A DNA stretch of 26,082 nt from Anaerolineae bacterium (GCA_016783285.1 JADHWW010000019.1:1-26082), one strand, 5' to 3'; shown: positions 1 through 11,045, numbered from the stretch's first letter. Notes: generated by a model not told the origin, from the letters alone. A program made the numbers and translations.

Positions 1-653
1 AAACTGAGCGTCGCCAGGTCGCCGAAGGAGCCGACCATCCGCCCGTCGTAGGTCGAGCCGAGCGCGTCGCAGGCATCCTCAATGACGTAGAGAGCGTGGG
101 TGCGGGCGAACTCTATCACCGGTTCCATCTCGACCGGGTTGCCTAGCGTGTGGGCGAAGAAGAGGGCGCGAGTGCGGTCAGATAGGGCCAGTTCCAGTTG
201 CGCCGGGTCCAGGTTATATGTGCCCAGTTCGCAGTCCACGAACACCGGCACCAGGCCATTCTGCACGATGGGAGCGACGGTGGTGGGGAAACCGACCGCC
301 GGGGTGATGACCTCGTCGCCCATCTGCAGCGGTCGCTCCAGGCGGCGTGAGCGGAGGGCGGCGACGGCGACCAGGTTGGCCGAGGAGCCAGAGTTGACCG
401 CCAGGGAGTGGCGCACGCCGACGTACTCTGCCAACCGCTGTTCGAACGCTGCGGTGCGGGGACCGGCGGTGAGCCAAAAGTCGAGGCAGGCATCCACGGC
501 GGCGATCAGTTCCCGTTCGTCGTAGACGCGGCTGGCGTAGTTGACCCGCGTCTCGCCGGGGACAAAGGGGGAAGATAGGTGTACCGCACGGTAGTATTCG
601 GCCACCAGAGCCACAATCTGTTGATGAATGGTGTTAGCGTCAAAATTACTCAT
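1..653 (-). CDS. rfbH: RfbH-type CDP-4-keto-6-deoxyglucose 3-dehydrase (partial, C-terminus outside window)
   Basis: About 217 N-terminal residues are visible; the gene runs off the left edge. It is a fold-type I PLP enzyme of the DegT/DnrJ/EryC1/StrS superfamily. Visible motifs are NSGSSAN (residues 87-93, cofactor phosphate loop), GFPTTV (121-126) and IEDACDALGS (191-200, with the Asp that pairs with the pyridine nitrogen). The spacing and the CDALGS string match RfbH (DdhC, E1), which removes the C3 hydroxyl of CDP-4-keto-6-deoxyglucose together with the iron-sulfur reductase RfbI. In that family a His replaces the PLP lysine, but this site lies outside the window. The ATG overlaps the stop of the upstream RelE-like gene as ATGA, which fixes the start. 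Neighbouring rfbF and rfbG homologues support the assignment over a generic sugar aminotransferase. Confidence 0.88.
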   Translation of the reverse strand, partial: MSNFDANTIHQQIVALVAEYYRAVHLSSPFVPGETRVNYASRVYDERELIAAVDACLDFWLTAGPRTAAFEQRLAEYVGVRHSLAVNSGSSANLVAVAALRSRRLERPLQMGDEVITPAVGFPTTVAPIVQNGLVPVFVDCELGTYNLDPAQLELALSDRTRALFFAHTLGNPVEMEPVIEFARTHALYVIEDACDALGSTYDGRMVGSFGDLATLS

Positions 654-925
654 GGGAAGCGACGATAAATTTGACTTCGGTGGAGAACACGGCGAAACTC
701 GATCAGGCGGAGATTAAAGTCCAATTGCAGACCGATGCGATAGTCACCTACACGGATGCGGTAGTAATCTTGATACCCTCTGATCTTGACTGTCCTTCCT
801 CCAAGAAATGGATCCTGCCGGATTTCATCTCCAAAGGCAATACGTTTCACACGCTCCCGAACCGACCTGGGGAGACGCTCATAGTCCTTCAAAAATGTAC
901 TGGCGTAGATTGCCTCCCACGTCAT
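650..925 (-). CDS. RelE/ParE-family toxin
   Basis: This 91-residue basic protein has the RelE/ParE layout: an N-terminal helix pair (FLKDYERLPRSVRERVKRI, residues about 11-29), then the strand signature KIRG-x-DYYRIRVGDYRIG (about 47-64), and a C-terminal HRSQIYRRF segment. Family members are usually 85-100 aa ribosome-dependent mRNA interferases or gyrase poisons; which activity applies cannot be told here. Its ATG overlaps the stop of the upstream antitoxin-like ORF by four bases, the normal antitoxin-toxin order. Its own stop overlaps the start of rfbH in the same way, so toxin and LPS-sugar enzyme are predicted to be co-translated. No frameshift is seen, so it appears intact. Confidence 0.85.
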   Translation of the reverse strand: MTWEAIYASTFLKDYERLPRSVRERVKRIAFGDEIRQDPFLGGRTVKIRGYQDYYRIRVGDYRIGLQLDFNLRLIEFRRVLHRSQIYRRFP

Positions 926-1131
926 GTGATAGCCTCTACTCGCTTCACGTAAGCCATTGCTGCCTCTCTGGAGAACATTTCATCATTCTCTGTTTCGGCG
1001 ATTAACAGGCCAAAAAATAGGTCTTCCAGTGCATACGATACTTCTCGCTGCTGGGTAACAGGCAACCGCTGTATAGCGTGGACGAGTTGTTCCACATCAA
1101 GTTCTACAGGAATTGTGATCATTTCAGCCAT
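922..1131 (-). CDS. RelB-like antitoxin (small acidic protein)
   Basis: This 69-residue acidic protein lies immediately 5' of the RelE-like toxin and overlaps it by ATGA. The sequence is mostly predicted helix, with LDVEQLVHAIQRLPVTQQ (residues 11-28) followed by an acidic stretch. I do not recognise a named antitoxin family with certainty. The call rests on size, charge, position and coupling to the toxin. A clear Shine-Dalgarno GGAGGT lies 7 nt upstream of the ATG, in the 13-nt gap after the epimerase stop, so the pair can be translated efficiently from the operon transcript. No separate promoter is evident. Confidence 0.7.
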   Translation of the reverse strand: MAEMITIPVELDVEQLVHAIQRLPVTQQREVSYALEDLFFGLLIAETENDEMFSREAAMAYVKRVEAIT

Positions 1132-1144
1132 CTCTCAATACCTC

Positions 1145-2077
1145 CTATGCCTGATCTATCGTGCGTCGCAATCCTTCCCCCAACCCCACCCGCGCCCGCC
1201 AGCCGGTCAGACGGGCTGTGCGGTCGGCGTCGGCGGCCAGGTGCATGACCTCGGCGGGGCGATAGGGCAGGGCTCCTGCCAGGATGTGGCCCTGCGCTGC
1301 GGTGATCGCCCATACGCGCTCCACCACCTGGCGGACCGTGTGGGCCTGCCCCGTCCCCAGGTCGAGGCTTTGTCCCTCAATTCCCGGCGCCTGGGCGGCG
1401 GCCAACATCCCTTCCACCACGTCCTCCACATAGATGAAATCCCGCTCCTGCTTGCCCGGCGTCATCGGGAAATTCTCCCCGGCCAGCGCCGCGCGGATGG
1501 CGGCCGGGATGAGTGTGTGCGGTATCTGCCCCGGCCCGTAGACCTGGAAAGGCCGCACGGTGACGACGGGTAGGCCGTGCGCCCGCCAGTACATCCGCCC
1601 AAAGGCCCAGGCGGCCACCTTCGAGGCGGCGTAAACATTGAAAGGGTCCAATCCCTCGACCGTCGGCCGCCGACTCGCCGACTCGCCGACTCGCTGACTC
1701 GCTCCGTACTCGTAGCAGGTGCCGGTGAGCACCACCCGCCGCACATCCCGCCCCCGCAGCGCCTCCAGCAGATGTATCGTGCCGCCTGCGTTTACCGCCA
1801 GCGCCAGTGCCGGGCCCACGCCGGGGTCGGTGACGCCGACGGCGGCCAGGTGGAAGACGACCTGCGGTGCGGCCTCGGCGACGACGGCGCGGACTGCATT
1901 ATCGTCGCGCACGTCCAGCGACAGGTGGCGCGTCGTGCCAGGCGGGGGTTGTTCGTTGGGCAACCCTGTTGTCCAGACCTCCGCCCCGGCCAACGCTAGA
2001 TGCTGCACCAAATGCTGCCCAATAAAGCCAGTCGCGCCGGTTATCAGAATGTGTTTGCCCGCTAGCGATTCCCTCAT
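1145..2077 (-). CDS. NAD-dependent epimerase/dehydratase, possible CDP-3,6-dideoxyhexose reductase or epimerase
   Basis: This 310-residue extended short-chain dehydrogenase has the Rossmann motif GATGFIG (residues 14-20), a T-G-T at 118-120 and the catalytic YxxxK as YAASK (149-153). Family members reduce or epimerise the 4-keto group of nucleotide sugars. Lying between rfbG and rfbH, it may make the final CDP-abequose, paratose or tyvelose-type sugar (RfbJ, RfbS or RfbE roles). The sequence alone does not say which, so no symbol is given. It starts 5 bp after the TumE-like stop. Residues about 126-136 are encoded by an in-frame octamer tandem repeat at 1671-1702, just before the catalytic Tyr, which is unusual. 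The C-terminus, LRRTIDQA, is normal for the family. Confidence 0.85.
   Translation of the reverse strand: MRESLAGKHILITGATGFIGQHLVQHLALAGAEVWTTGLPNEQPPPGTTRHLSLDVRDDNAVRAVVAEAAPQVVFHLAAVGVTDPGVGPALALAVNAGGTIHLLEALRGRDVRRVVLTGTCYEYGASQRVGESASRRPTVEGLDPFNVYAASKVAAWAFGRMYWRAHGLPVVTVRPFQVYGPGQIPHTLIPAAIRAALAGENFPMTPGKQERDFIYVEDVVEGMLAAAQAPGIEGQSLDLGTGQAHTVRQVVERVWAITAAQGHILAGALPYRPAEVMHLAADADRTARLTGWRARVGLGEGLRRTIDQA
1671..1702. repeat. Octamer tandem repeat inside the epimerase gene
   Basis: Four contiguous 8-bp units: CGACTCGC three times and TGACTCGC once. They are read in frame on the minus strand as an 11-residue Ser/Arg/Gly/Glu-rich stretch between the T-G-T and YxxxK motifs of the epimerase. 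Confidence 0.9.
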
Positions 2078-2082
2078 CCAAT

Positions 2083-2499
2083 TTAGTCCAACAGGTCGCG
2101 CTTGATTTCAGCAATTAGCACAAGCAGATTGGGCTCCGTGAAACTCAGCCCAGGTGCAGGGACACGATGATGCTTGATGTCGGGAGGTATATGCTTGTGA
2201 TGGGGATAGGTGCTGGCTAAATGAGGGTCGTTGGGGTGAGGCCAGGGGTCATACCAATACAACTTTTCATCACCGCAATATATCTCGTAACTGTACTCGA
2301 CAATCCGGCCCCGGCGTAGGTTCAATGCCTCCATAACACGGAGGCGAACATTGCTGCTGAGGAAAACCTGTCCTTTGAGCAGCGCACGCTGACTATCAAT
2401 CGTCCACAGGCGCAACGTGGAGTAATTGATCTCTGGAAACCTGGCGGGCAGATCGGCAATCCACCGGCTGTATTCTTCGAGCGATGAAAGCACTGTCAT
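2083..2499 (-). CDS. TumE/DUF6516-like toxin
   Basis: This protein has 138 residues from the ATG at 2499, chosen because it overlaps the upstream antitoxin-like stop as ATGA. An upstream in-frame start would add 40 residues that overlap that gene. The body matches my memory of TumE-type (DUF6516) toxins: a strand-rich region RIVEYSYEIYCGDEKLYWYDPWPHP (about 83-107), a His-rich block with HHKHIPPDIKHHR (about 114-127) and a C-terminal helix NLLVLIAEIKRDLL. The biochemical target is not known to me. It sits 5 bp upstream of the epimerase start, so it is embedded in the sugar operon. The family call is moderate; the toxin-antitoxin context is stronger. Confidence 0.7.
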   Translation of the reverse strand: MTVLSSLEEYSRWIADLPARFPEINYSTLRLWTIDSQRALLKGQVFLSSNVRLRVMEALNLRRGRIVEYSYEIYCGDEKLYWYDPWPHPNDPHLASTYPHHKHIPPDIKHHRVPAPGLSFTEPNLLVLIAEIKRDLLD

Positions 2500-2780
2500 G
2501 CCCTGGCCCATTCGACTGCTGGTACACTGATCAATATCTGTGCGGGACGAGGAGTTGTCTGTACTAACCTGTCGTATTCGGATTTGCAATCCAGCCACAA
2601 CTCGTACAGGCCAAGCCATTCCAACAGATCCGGTGTATCCTCGCGCCCGTCCAAATCTTCCAGTCGTCCGCTCTTGACCAGATGGTGAAATTCCGCCGAT
2701 TTCAGGCCGTATCGTTTCTCAAAAGGCCACAATCGCTCCTCAATGGTTAGCATACTGTTCACCAGTTCGCGGATATTCAT
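2496..2780 (-). CDS. Antitoxin-like partner of the TumE-like protein
   Basis: This protein has 94 residues from the ATG at 2780. That start has a GGGAGG Shine-Dalgarno 7 nt upstream and is preferred over an ATG six codons earlier without one. It is helical and acidic, with a motif FEKRYGLKSAEFHHL (about 26-40) and EDTPDLLEW further on. A related pattern, LENKYGMTYHQFNHYL then EEDTLEW, occurs in the ORF at 4686-5045, so the two may be members of one antitoxin family. It overlaps the downstream toxin by ATGA and has a promoter-like sequence directly upstream (2801-2828), which fits a self-contained module dropped into the operon. Confidence 0.68.
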   Translation of the reverse strand: MNIRELVNSMLTIEERLWPFEKRYGLKSAEFHHLVKSGRLEDLDGREDTPDLLEWLGLYELWLDCKSEYDRLVQTTPRPAQILISVPAVEWARA

Positions 2781-2800
2781 CTCATTGCCTCCCGTCACCC

Positions 2801-2828
2801 ATTATACAACACTGAAGCGGGTATGCAA
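2801..2828 (-). promoter_or_regulatory. Putative sigma-70 promoter of the TumE-like module
   Basis: On the minus strand, TTGCAT (2823-2828), a 16-bp spacer and a perfect TATAAT (2801-2806) lie between the rfbG stop and the antitoxin start. The -35 is weak. An internal promoter would let the module be expressed without the sugar genes upstream. Confidence 0.5.
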
Positions 2829-2830
2829 GG

Positions 2831-3856
2831 TCAGGCATACGTCAAGAACTCGCAATACCATTCCACCGTCTCCCGCAGCCCCTCCTCGAGCGAATAGCGG
2901 GGCGACCAGCCCAACATGCGGTGGGCCTTGCTACTGTCGAGATACTGAGCCTGGATCTCGTGCGGCGCGTCGGACAGCACCATTGGTTCCAAATCCGGGT
3001 GGTCAGAGACCGCGATGATGGCCTGCACTATTTCCAGGACGGATTTAGGGGCGTCCATCCCAAAGTTAAACGCTGCGTCCCTCGCAGGCTCGTCCAGGTG
3101 CTCGGCCAACGTCATATAGGCGTGGACGGCGTCCTTCACGTAGAGGTAGTCACGCAGGAGGGTGCCGTCGGAGCGCACGATGGGACGCTCGCCTCGGATG
3201 ACGCTGCGGATTGTGCCTGGAACGATGCGGCTCCAATTCAGGTCTCCGCCGCCGTAGAGATTGGCGCAGCGGGTGACGGCCACCGGCAGGTCATACGTGG
3301 CGGTGTAGGCGCGGGCGATGATGTCGGCGCAGACCTTGGACACGTCGTAGGGGTAGCAGCCCAGCAGGGGGGCGTCTTCGGTGTAGGGCAACTTTTCGTG
3401 CACGCCGTAGGCCTTGTCGGATGAGGCGACCGCCACACGGGTCACTTGTGGTGAGCGCCGGGCCGCCTCCAGCACCGTCCACGTGCCCTTGACGTTGGTA
3501 TCAAAGGTCGAGAGGGGCGCCCGGTTGGCGATGGGCACGATGGTCTGGGCGGCCAGGTGAAAGATGGTGTCAATCTCGTATTCGTTCAGCGCCCGCTCGA
3601 TCAATTCGTAGTCGGTCACGTCACCATGCACGACGGCGATACGATCTTGATAGCCGGATCTGCGCAGGTGGGAAAAGGGCACCGCGTCGCGGACGAGGCC
3701 GACGACGGAGGCCCTCGCCTCGACCAGGGCGATGGTCAGCCAGGAGCCGAGAAATCCGGCACAGCCGGTGACGAATACAGGTCGGTCGAGCCAGAAAGAT
3801 TGCGGACTTGTCCTGAGCGTGGTCGAAGGGTTGCGGATTGCTTGTTCATTGTTCAT
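2831..3856 (-). CDS. rfbG: CDP-glucose 4,6-dehydratase
   Basis: This 341-residue extended SDR enzyme converts CDP-glucose to CDP-4-keto-6-deoxyglucose. Motifs are GCAGFLG (31-37, NAD binding), SSDKAYG (145-151), the active-site YDVSK (170-174) and the family-typical CANLYGGGDLNWSRIVPGT block. It is intact at the normal length, except that residues 1-18 come from two repeats. MNNEQ comes from a heptamer array (3845-3865) and NPSTTLRTS from a dispersed 24-mer (3807-3830). Conserved sequence starts only at about FWLDRPVFVTG. The start ATG overlaps the rfbF stop as ATGA, within the heptamer array. Together with rfbF and rfbH it defines the CDP-dideoxyhexose route. Confidence 0.93.
   Translation of the reverse strand: MNNEQAIRNPSTTLRTSPQSFWLDRPVFVTGCAGFLGSWLTIALVEARASVVGLVRDAVPFSHLRRSGYQDRIAVVHGDVTDYELIERALNEYEIDTIFHLAAQTIVPIANRAPLSTFDTNVKGTWTVLEAARRSPQVTRVAVASSDKAYGVHEKLPYTEDAPLLGCYPYDVSKVCADIIARAYTATYDLPVAVTRCANLYGGGDLNWSRIVPGTIRSVIRGERPIVRSDGTLLRDYLYVKDAVHAYMTLAEHLDEPARDAAFNFGMDAPKSVLEIVQAIIAVSDHPDLEPMVLSDAPHEIQAQYLDSSKAHRMLGWSPRYSLEEGLRETVEWYCEFLTYA
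3807..3830. repeat. Dispersed 24-mer repeat, copy in rfbG
   Basis: Core CTGAGC-GTG-GTCGAAGGG. It is read in frame on the minus strand as part of the RfbG N-terminus (PSTTLRTS). Member of the family also found at 4370, 5313, 6648, 12235, 15861 and 16139. Confidence 0.88.
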
Positions 3857-3865
3857 TGTTCATTG
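3845..3865. repeat. Heptamer tandem repeat at the rfbF/rfbG junction
   Basis: Three exact TTCATTG units. On the minus strand each unit contains an ATG, and the array supplies both the TGA stop of rfbF (3855-3853) and the ATG of rfbG (3856-3854). Confidence 0.92.
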
Positions 3866-4689
3866 TCCCAGGTTTTCCAGGGTGCGCTTTCACGCCAAAA
3901 TTTGTCCAACGCCAGCGCCTCCTTGAGAGTGTCCATCTTGCGCCAGAAGCCAGTGTGACGATACATCATCAATTGCCCCTCGGCGGCCAGACGGGGCAGA
4001 ACCGCTCTCTCCAGGTGAACATCGTCGCCACCGGCCAGGTAATCCAGGACCCCGCGCTCAAAGACCATGAAACCCCCGTTGATCCAGTGCTCCATTTGCG
4101 GCTTTTGCGCGAATCCGTTTATCTGTCCTGTCTCGTCTACTTGGAGGATGCCATAAGGTGATGGCGGACGCACGCCGGTCACGGTCGCCAGCCGGCCGTG
4201 CTGCCGGTGAAAGGCCAGTAGCGCGTCTATGTCCACATCGCCCACTCCGTCGCCGTAAGTGACGAAGAAGGCGCCGGTGTTTATGTACCGTGCGACGCGA
4301 TAGATGCGCGAGCCTTTCTCCGTGTCGAGCCCCGTATCCGCCAGCGTGACCTCCCAGTTTTCCTCTGCACTTGTACTGAGCTTTGTCGAAGTATTGGACT
4401 GGTGATAGGTGATAGCACCAGACTGGCCCAGGCGGACGGTAAAGTCACAACTGGTAGATTCGTATTCGAGGAAATACCGTTTGAGATCTTGTGCGCGGTG
4501 GCCCAGGGTGAGGATAAAGTGAGTATGGCCATAAGTAGCATAGATCTTCATCACGTGCCAGATGATAGGGCGTCCGCCGACTTTGACCAGTTCCTTCTTG
4601 GTGGGCGTAGAGCCTCGCATACGAGTGCCCTCTCCGCCACAGAGAACGACGACGGGAAGGGATTCTTGTTTCGCGGTTTCAGGTTTCAT
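3853..4689 (-). CDS. rfbF: Glucose-1-phosphate cytidylyltransferase
   Basis: This 278-residue nucleotidyltransferase makes CDP-glucose from CTP and glucose 1-phosphate, the committed step of the CDP-sugar route. Motifs are the nucleotide loop LCGGEGTRMRG (about 16-26) with a following KKELVKVGGRPIIWHVMKIY, the metal-binding TYGDGVGDVD block, and the C-terminal INGGFMVFE and GFWRKMDTLKEAL segments typical of RfbF. The ATG at 4689 overlaps the upstream stop as ATGA; an earlier in-frame start would read through that gene. A 24-mer repeat (4370-4393) encodes about residues 99-107 (STKLSTSAE), an insertion just before the conserved ENWEVTLADTG. The last codons come from the heptamer array. Confidence 0.93.
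   Translation of the reverse strand: MKPETAKQESLPVVVLCGGEGTRMRGSTPTKKELVKVGGRPIIWHVMKIYATYGHTHFILTLGHRAQDLKRYFLEYESTSCDFTVRLGQSGAITYHQSNTSTKLSTSAEENWEVTLADTGLDTEKGSRIYRVARYINTGAFFVTYGDGVGDVDIDALLAFHRQHGRLATVTGVRPPSPYGILQVDETGQINGFAQKPQMEHWINGGFMVFERGVLDYLAGGDDVHLERAVLPRLAAEGQLMMYRHTGFWRKMDTLKEALALDKFWRESAPWKTWDNEQ
4370..4393. repeat. Dispersed 24-mer repeat, copy in rfbF
   Basis: Contains TACTGAGCTTTGTCGAAG. It is identical to the copy at 6648-6671 across all 24 bases and is read in frame as STKLSTSAE. Confidence 0.92.
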
Positions 4690-5045
4690 ATTTGCAGCAT
4701 CTCCCGCGCAATCTTCCATTCCAGCGTGTCCTCTTCCTCCAACATGATCGCCTGTCCCAGAGAACGGGCCTGTTCCGGCGACAGCGTATCCGATTCGAGA
4801 AGCGTCGTGCGATGCTGGAGATAGTGATTGAACTGGTGGTAGGTCATTCCGTACTTGTTCTCGAGGCCGGTGACGATCCCCCGATAATTTTGGACCTGTC
4901 GCAGCGCGTAGTCTTCTGCCAGTTCCATGACCGCGCTCTCTGGCGTGTCGAACAGCCCTCGCATCACCAAAGGCTCGACCAATTCTGTCACACAAGTTTC
5001 ACCTATCCGCCTCGTCGTATGAACTTTGCCAAGCGCTCTTGACAT
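4686..5045 (-). CDS. Antitoxin-like helical protein coupled to rfbF
   Basis: This 119-residue protein has no function I can assign with certainty. The ATG at 5045 has an AGGAGG Shine-Dalgarno 8 nt upstream. The stop overlaps the rfbF ATG as ATGA. Residues about 28-60 are an acidic helix (FDTPESAVMELAEDYALRQV). The C-terminal half has LENKYGMTYHQFNHYL and EEDTLEW, which resemble FEKRYGLKSAEFHHL and EDTPDLLEW in the antitoxin-like protein at 2496-2780. This suggests an antitoxin-family protein whose toxin gene is missing and whose usual downstream place is taken by rfbF. The resemblance was spotted by eye over a short stretch. Confidence 0.7.
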   Translation of the reverse strand: MSRALGKVHTTRRIGETCVTELVEPLVMRGLFDTPESAVMELAEDYALRQVQNYRGIVTGLENKYGMTYHQFNHYLQHRTTLLESDTLSPEQARSLGQAIMLEEEDTLEWKIAREMLQI

Positions 5046-5079
5046 TGTTGTTGCCTCCTATCCTGTTTTTCGCGTCTTC

Positions 5080-5361
5080 TCAACCAGCAAGACCCAGGGC
5101 AATCTCGCGCATGGGAATCCAGGGCGCTGCTTTCTCACGTCGAGCACGCTCAAAGGCCAGAGCCTCATCCACCAGGTCACTGATGTACTCAGCGACCGAA
5201 CTCTTGAACACAGCCTCTCCACACTCGCAAACCAGGGCTGGAATCCCGGTGATAGTAACTGTGAGGCCGTTTTCGTGAAACTCGAGACTCGTAAAACCCT
5301 CGTGCAGTTCCTCTTGTACTGAGCTTTGCCGAAGTATCCGACAGACGTGACACGTCGCCAC
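5080..5361 (-). CDS. YgiT-type zinc-finger protein (MqsA N-terminal-like)
   Basis: This 93-residue protein starts at GTG, 4 nt after the mtnA stop. It carries C4-x2-C7 near the N-terminus, then the family phrase LTVTITGIPALVCECGE (about 33-49) and a helical tail AEYISDLVDEALAFERARRE. YgiT-type domains form the zinc-binding half of MqsA-like antitoxins and normally have two CxxC pairs. Here the second pair is C45-x-C47, one residue short. A copy of the dispersed 24-mer (5313-5336) encodes residues about 9-16, straight after the first CxxC. No partner toxin of the DUF4258 or MqsR kind is adjacent, so it looks like an orphan and may be non-functional. Confidence 0.72.
   Translation of the reverse strand: MATCHVCRILRQSSVQEELHEGFTSLEFHENGLTVTITGIPALVCECGEAVFKSSVAEYISDLVDEALAFERARREKAAPWIPMREIALGLAG
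5313..5336. repeat. Dispersed 24-mer repeat, copy in YgiT-type ORF
   Basis: Matches the copies at 4370 and 6648 with one base change (GTCGAAG to GCCGAAG). It lies in frame just after the first zinc-knuckle CxxC. Confidence 0.88.
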
Positions 5362-5365
5362 AGTT

Positions 5366-6403
5366 TTATTTCCCTGACACCGTTTTTCTCAGACTCACCT
5401 CAAACGGTGGGTACGCAATGCCGTTCTCGGTCACGATGCCGGTGACAAAAGCGTGGGGCGTCACGTCAAAGGCCGGGTTGGCCACGCGCACTCCCTCCGG
5501 CGCGATAGGCCGGCCCTGGTAGGTGACCCCGGTGATCTCCTCGGCTGGCCGTTCCTCGATCGAGATGTCGTCACCGGTGGGCAGTGAGAGGTCAATGGTG
5601 GAAGTGGGCACACACGAGTAAAAGGGGATACCATTGGCCTGCGCGACGACCGCCAGTTTGTAGGTGCCGATCTTGTTGGCCACGTCCCCATTGGCTGCCA
5701 CCCGGTCGGCTCCCACCAGCACGAGGTCTACCTGACCGGTACGCATAAAGTGACCGGCGGCATTGTCGGCGATGAGCGTGAAAGGAATGTCCAGTTGTTG
5801 CAGTTCCCAGGCAGTGAGCCGGGCCCCCTGGAAGCGGGGCCGCGTCTCGTCCACCAGCACGTGCACACGTTTGCCCATCTCGTGCGCAGCGCGGATCACG
5901 CCCAGGGCCGTGCCGTAGTCCACCGTCGCCAACGCACCCGTGTTGCAGTGGTGCAGGATCGTATCGCCGTCTCGGATGAGCGATGCACCGTGCTGGCCCA
6001 GCCGTTTGTTGACCTCGACGTCCTCGTCGGCCAGCGCCTGGGCCTCGGCCAGCAGCGCGCCGGGGATGGCGGCGGGCTCGGACTCGGCCTCGGCCCGTCG
6101 TAGGAGGCGCGCCACAGCCCAGTCCAGGTTGACCGCCGTGGGACGGGCGGCGCGGAGAACTTGGGCCGCCGCCTGCAGGTCGGCCAGGAGCCCGTTCCGG
6201 TCCTGGGCGCGGGCGCCGCGCGCGGCCAGCGCCATCCCGAAGGCAGCCGCCGCGCCGATGGCCGGTGCGCCCCGGATAACCATCGTGCGGATGGCCCGGG
6301 CTATCTCGCGGTAGTTCTCGTACTCAATCAGGCAGAACTCGGCCGGCAAGAGCCGCTGGTCAATCATTCGTATTTTGTCATTATGCCATTCGACACTGCG
6401 CAT
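5366..6403 (-). CDS. mtnA: S-methyl-5-thioribose-1-phosphate isomerase
   Basis: This 345-residue protein starts at MRSVEW, the usual MtnA beginning. Longer in-frame starts reach the predicted promoter (6443-6471), and the longest lies upstream of its expected transcription start. It isomerises methylthioribose 1-phosphate to methylthioribulose 1-phosphate in methionine salvage. Visible motifs are [14 protein letters not shown], the catalytic cysteine in [10 protein letters not shown] (Cys153) and the catalytic Asp in [21 protein letters not shown] (Asp233). The tail [25 protein letters not shown] is also family-typical. It is the first gene after rpoC, with its own promoter, and is followed after 4 nt by the YgiT-type ORF. 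No other salvage gene is in the window. Confidence 0.95.
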   Translation of the reverse strand: MRSVEWHNDKIRMIDQRLLPAEFCLIEYENYREIARAIRTMVIRGAPAIGAAAAFGMALAARGARAQDRNGLLADLQAAAQVLRAARPTAVNLDWAVARLLRRAEAESEPAAIPGALLAEAQALADEDVEVNKRLGQHGASLIRDGDTILHHCNTGALATVDYGTALGVIRAAHEMGKRVHVLVDETRPRFQGARLTAWELQQLDIPFTLIADNAAGHFMRTGQVDLVLVGADRVAANGDVANKIGTYKLAVVAQANGIPFYSCVPTSTIDLSLPTGDDISIEERPAEEITGVTYQGRPIAPEGVRVANPAFDVTPHAFVTGIVTENGIAYPPFEVSLRKTVSGK

Positions 6404-6442
6404 GACTCTCGATTTCTCCATCATCTCAGCATGCAATGTTTT

Positions 6443-6471
6443 ATGGTAACATGGGCGCACCGCTTTGTCAA
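6443..6471 (-). promoter_or_regulatory. Sigma-70 promoter of mtnA
   Basis: On the minus strand, a perfect TTGACA (6466-6471), a 17-bp spacer and TACCAT (6443-6448). The first 14 bases, TTGACAAAGCGGTG, nearly match the rpoC promoter (TTGACAAAGTGGTG). Confidence 0.72.
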
Positions 6472-6511
6472 ATGTACTTTACAGGCTGCGATCCTCAGCG
6501 CCAACGATAAT

Positions 6512-6540
6512 GCGGCAGCGCCTCCAATTAGCGCTGCCGC
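6512..6540 (-). terminator. Hairpin downstream of rpoC, possible terminator
   Basis: Perfect 10-bp stem, GCGGCAGCGC (6512-6521) and GCGCTGCCGC (6531-6540), with a 9-nt loop, lying 50 nt after the rpoC stop. No clear T-run follows, so intrinsic termination would be weak. Confidence 0.5.
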
Positions 6541-6541
6541 A

Positions 6542-6589
6542 AGGGCGCCGCCATAAACAGACGGCGCTGGGTTATCCATCATCGGCTCT

Positions 6590-6604
<15 letters not shown>
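6542..6604 (-). repeat. Stem-loop repeat element covering the rpoC stop codon
   Basis: Read on the minus strand, this segment aligns with the plus-strand elements at 11165-11239 and 11478-11550: GCACCGGC, a short loop, GCCG..., CCCAGC(A/G)CCG, CTGTTTA, then GGCGG. The final rpoC codons (GAPA) and its TGA lie within it. Confidence 0.72.
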
Positions 6605-10945
<4,341 letters not shown>

Positions 10946-10987
10946 CGTTCTCCCTGGGGCACTCCCACAACAACATGCATAAAGAAA

Positions 10988-11045
10988 GCGCCTGAGACTC
11001 TTCGCTCAGCGCTTCACGGATAAAGGCTTCGTTGCTTCACGGATA
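10988..11045 (-). other. Structured rpoC 5' leader
   Basis: Within the roughly 120-nt predicted leader there is an imperfect stem-loop (10988-11012, GCGC-CTGAG pairing CTCAG-CGC) and a 12-bp direct repeat, GCTTCACGGATA, at 11011-11022 and 11034-11045. Their role is unknown; they could affect rpoC translation. Confidence 0.4.

Noticed and set aside
2500..2619. Forty-residue N-terminal extension of the TumE-like protein
   Set aside because: It lies wholly within the antitoxin-like gene in another frame; the internal ATG at 2499 makes the expected coupled start.
3853..4995. A long minus-strand ORF starting at 4995 for rfbF
   Set aside because: The first 102 codons are an overlap of the antitoxin-like gene in another frame. 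The ATG at 4689 begins at the family N-terminus and gives an ATGA overlap.
6404..6460. Longer N-terminus for MtnA
   Set aside because: It would start upstream of the predicted transcription start, and the family normally begins at MRSVEW-like sequence.
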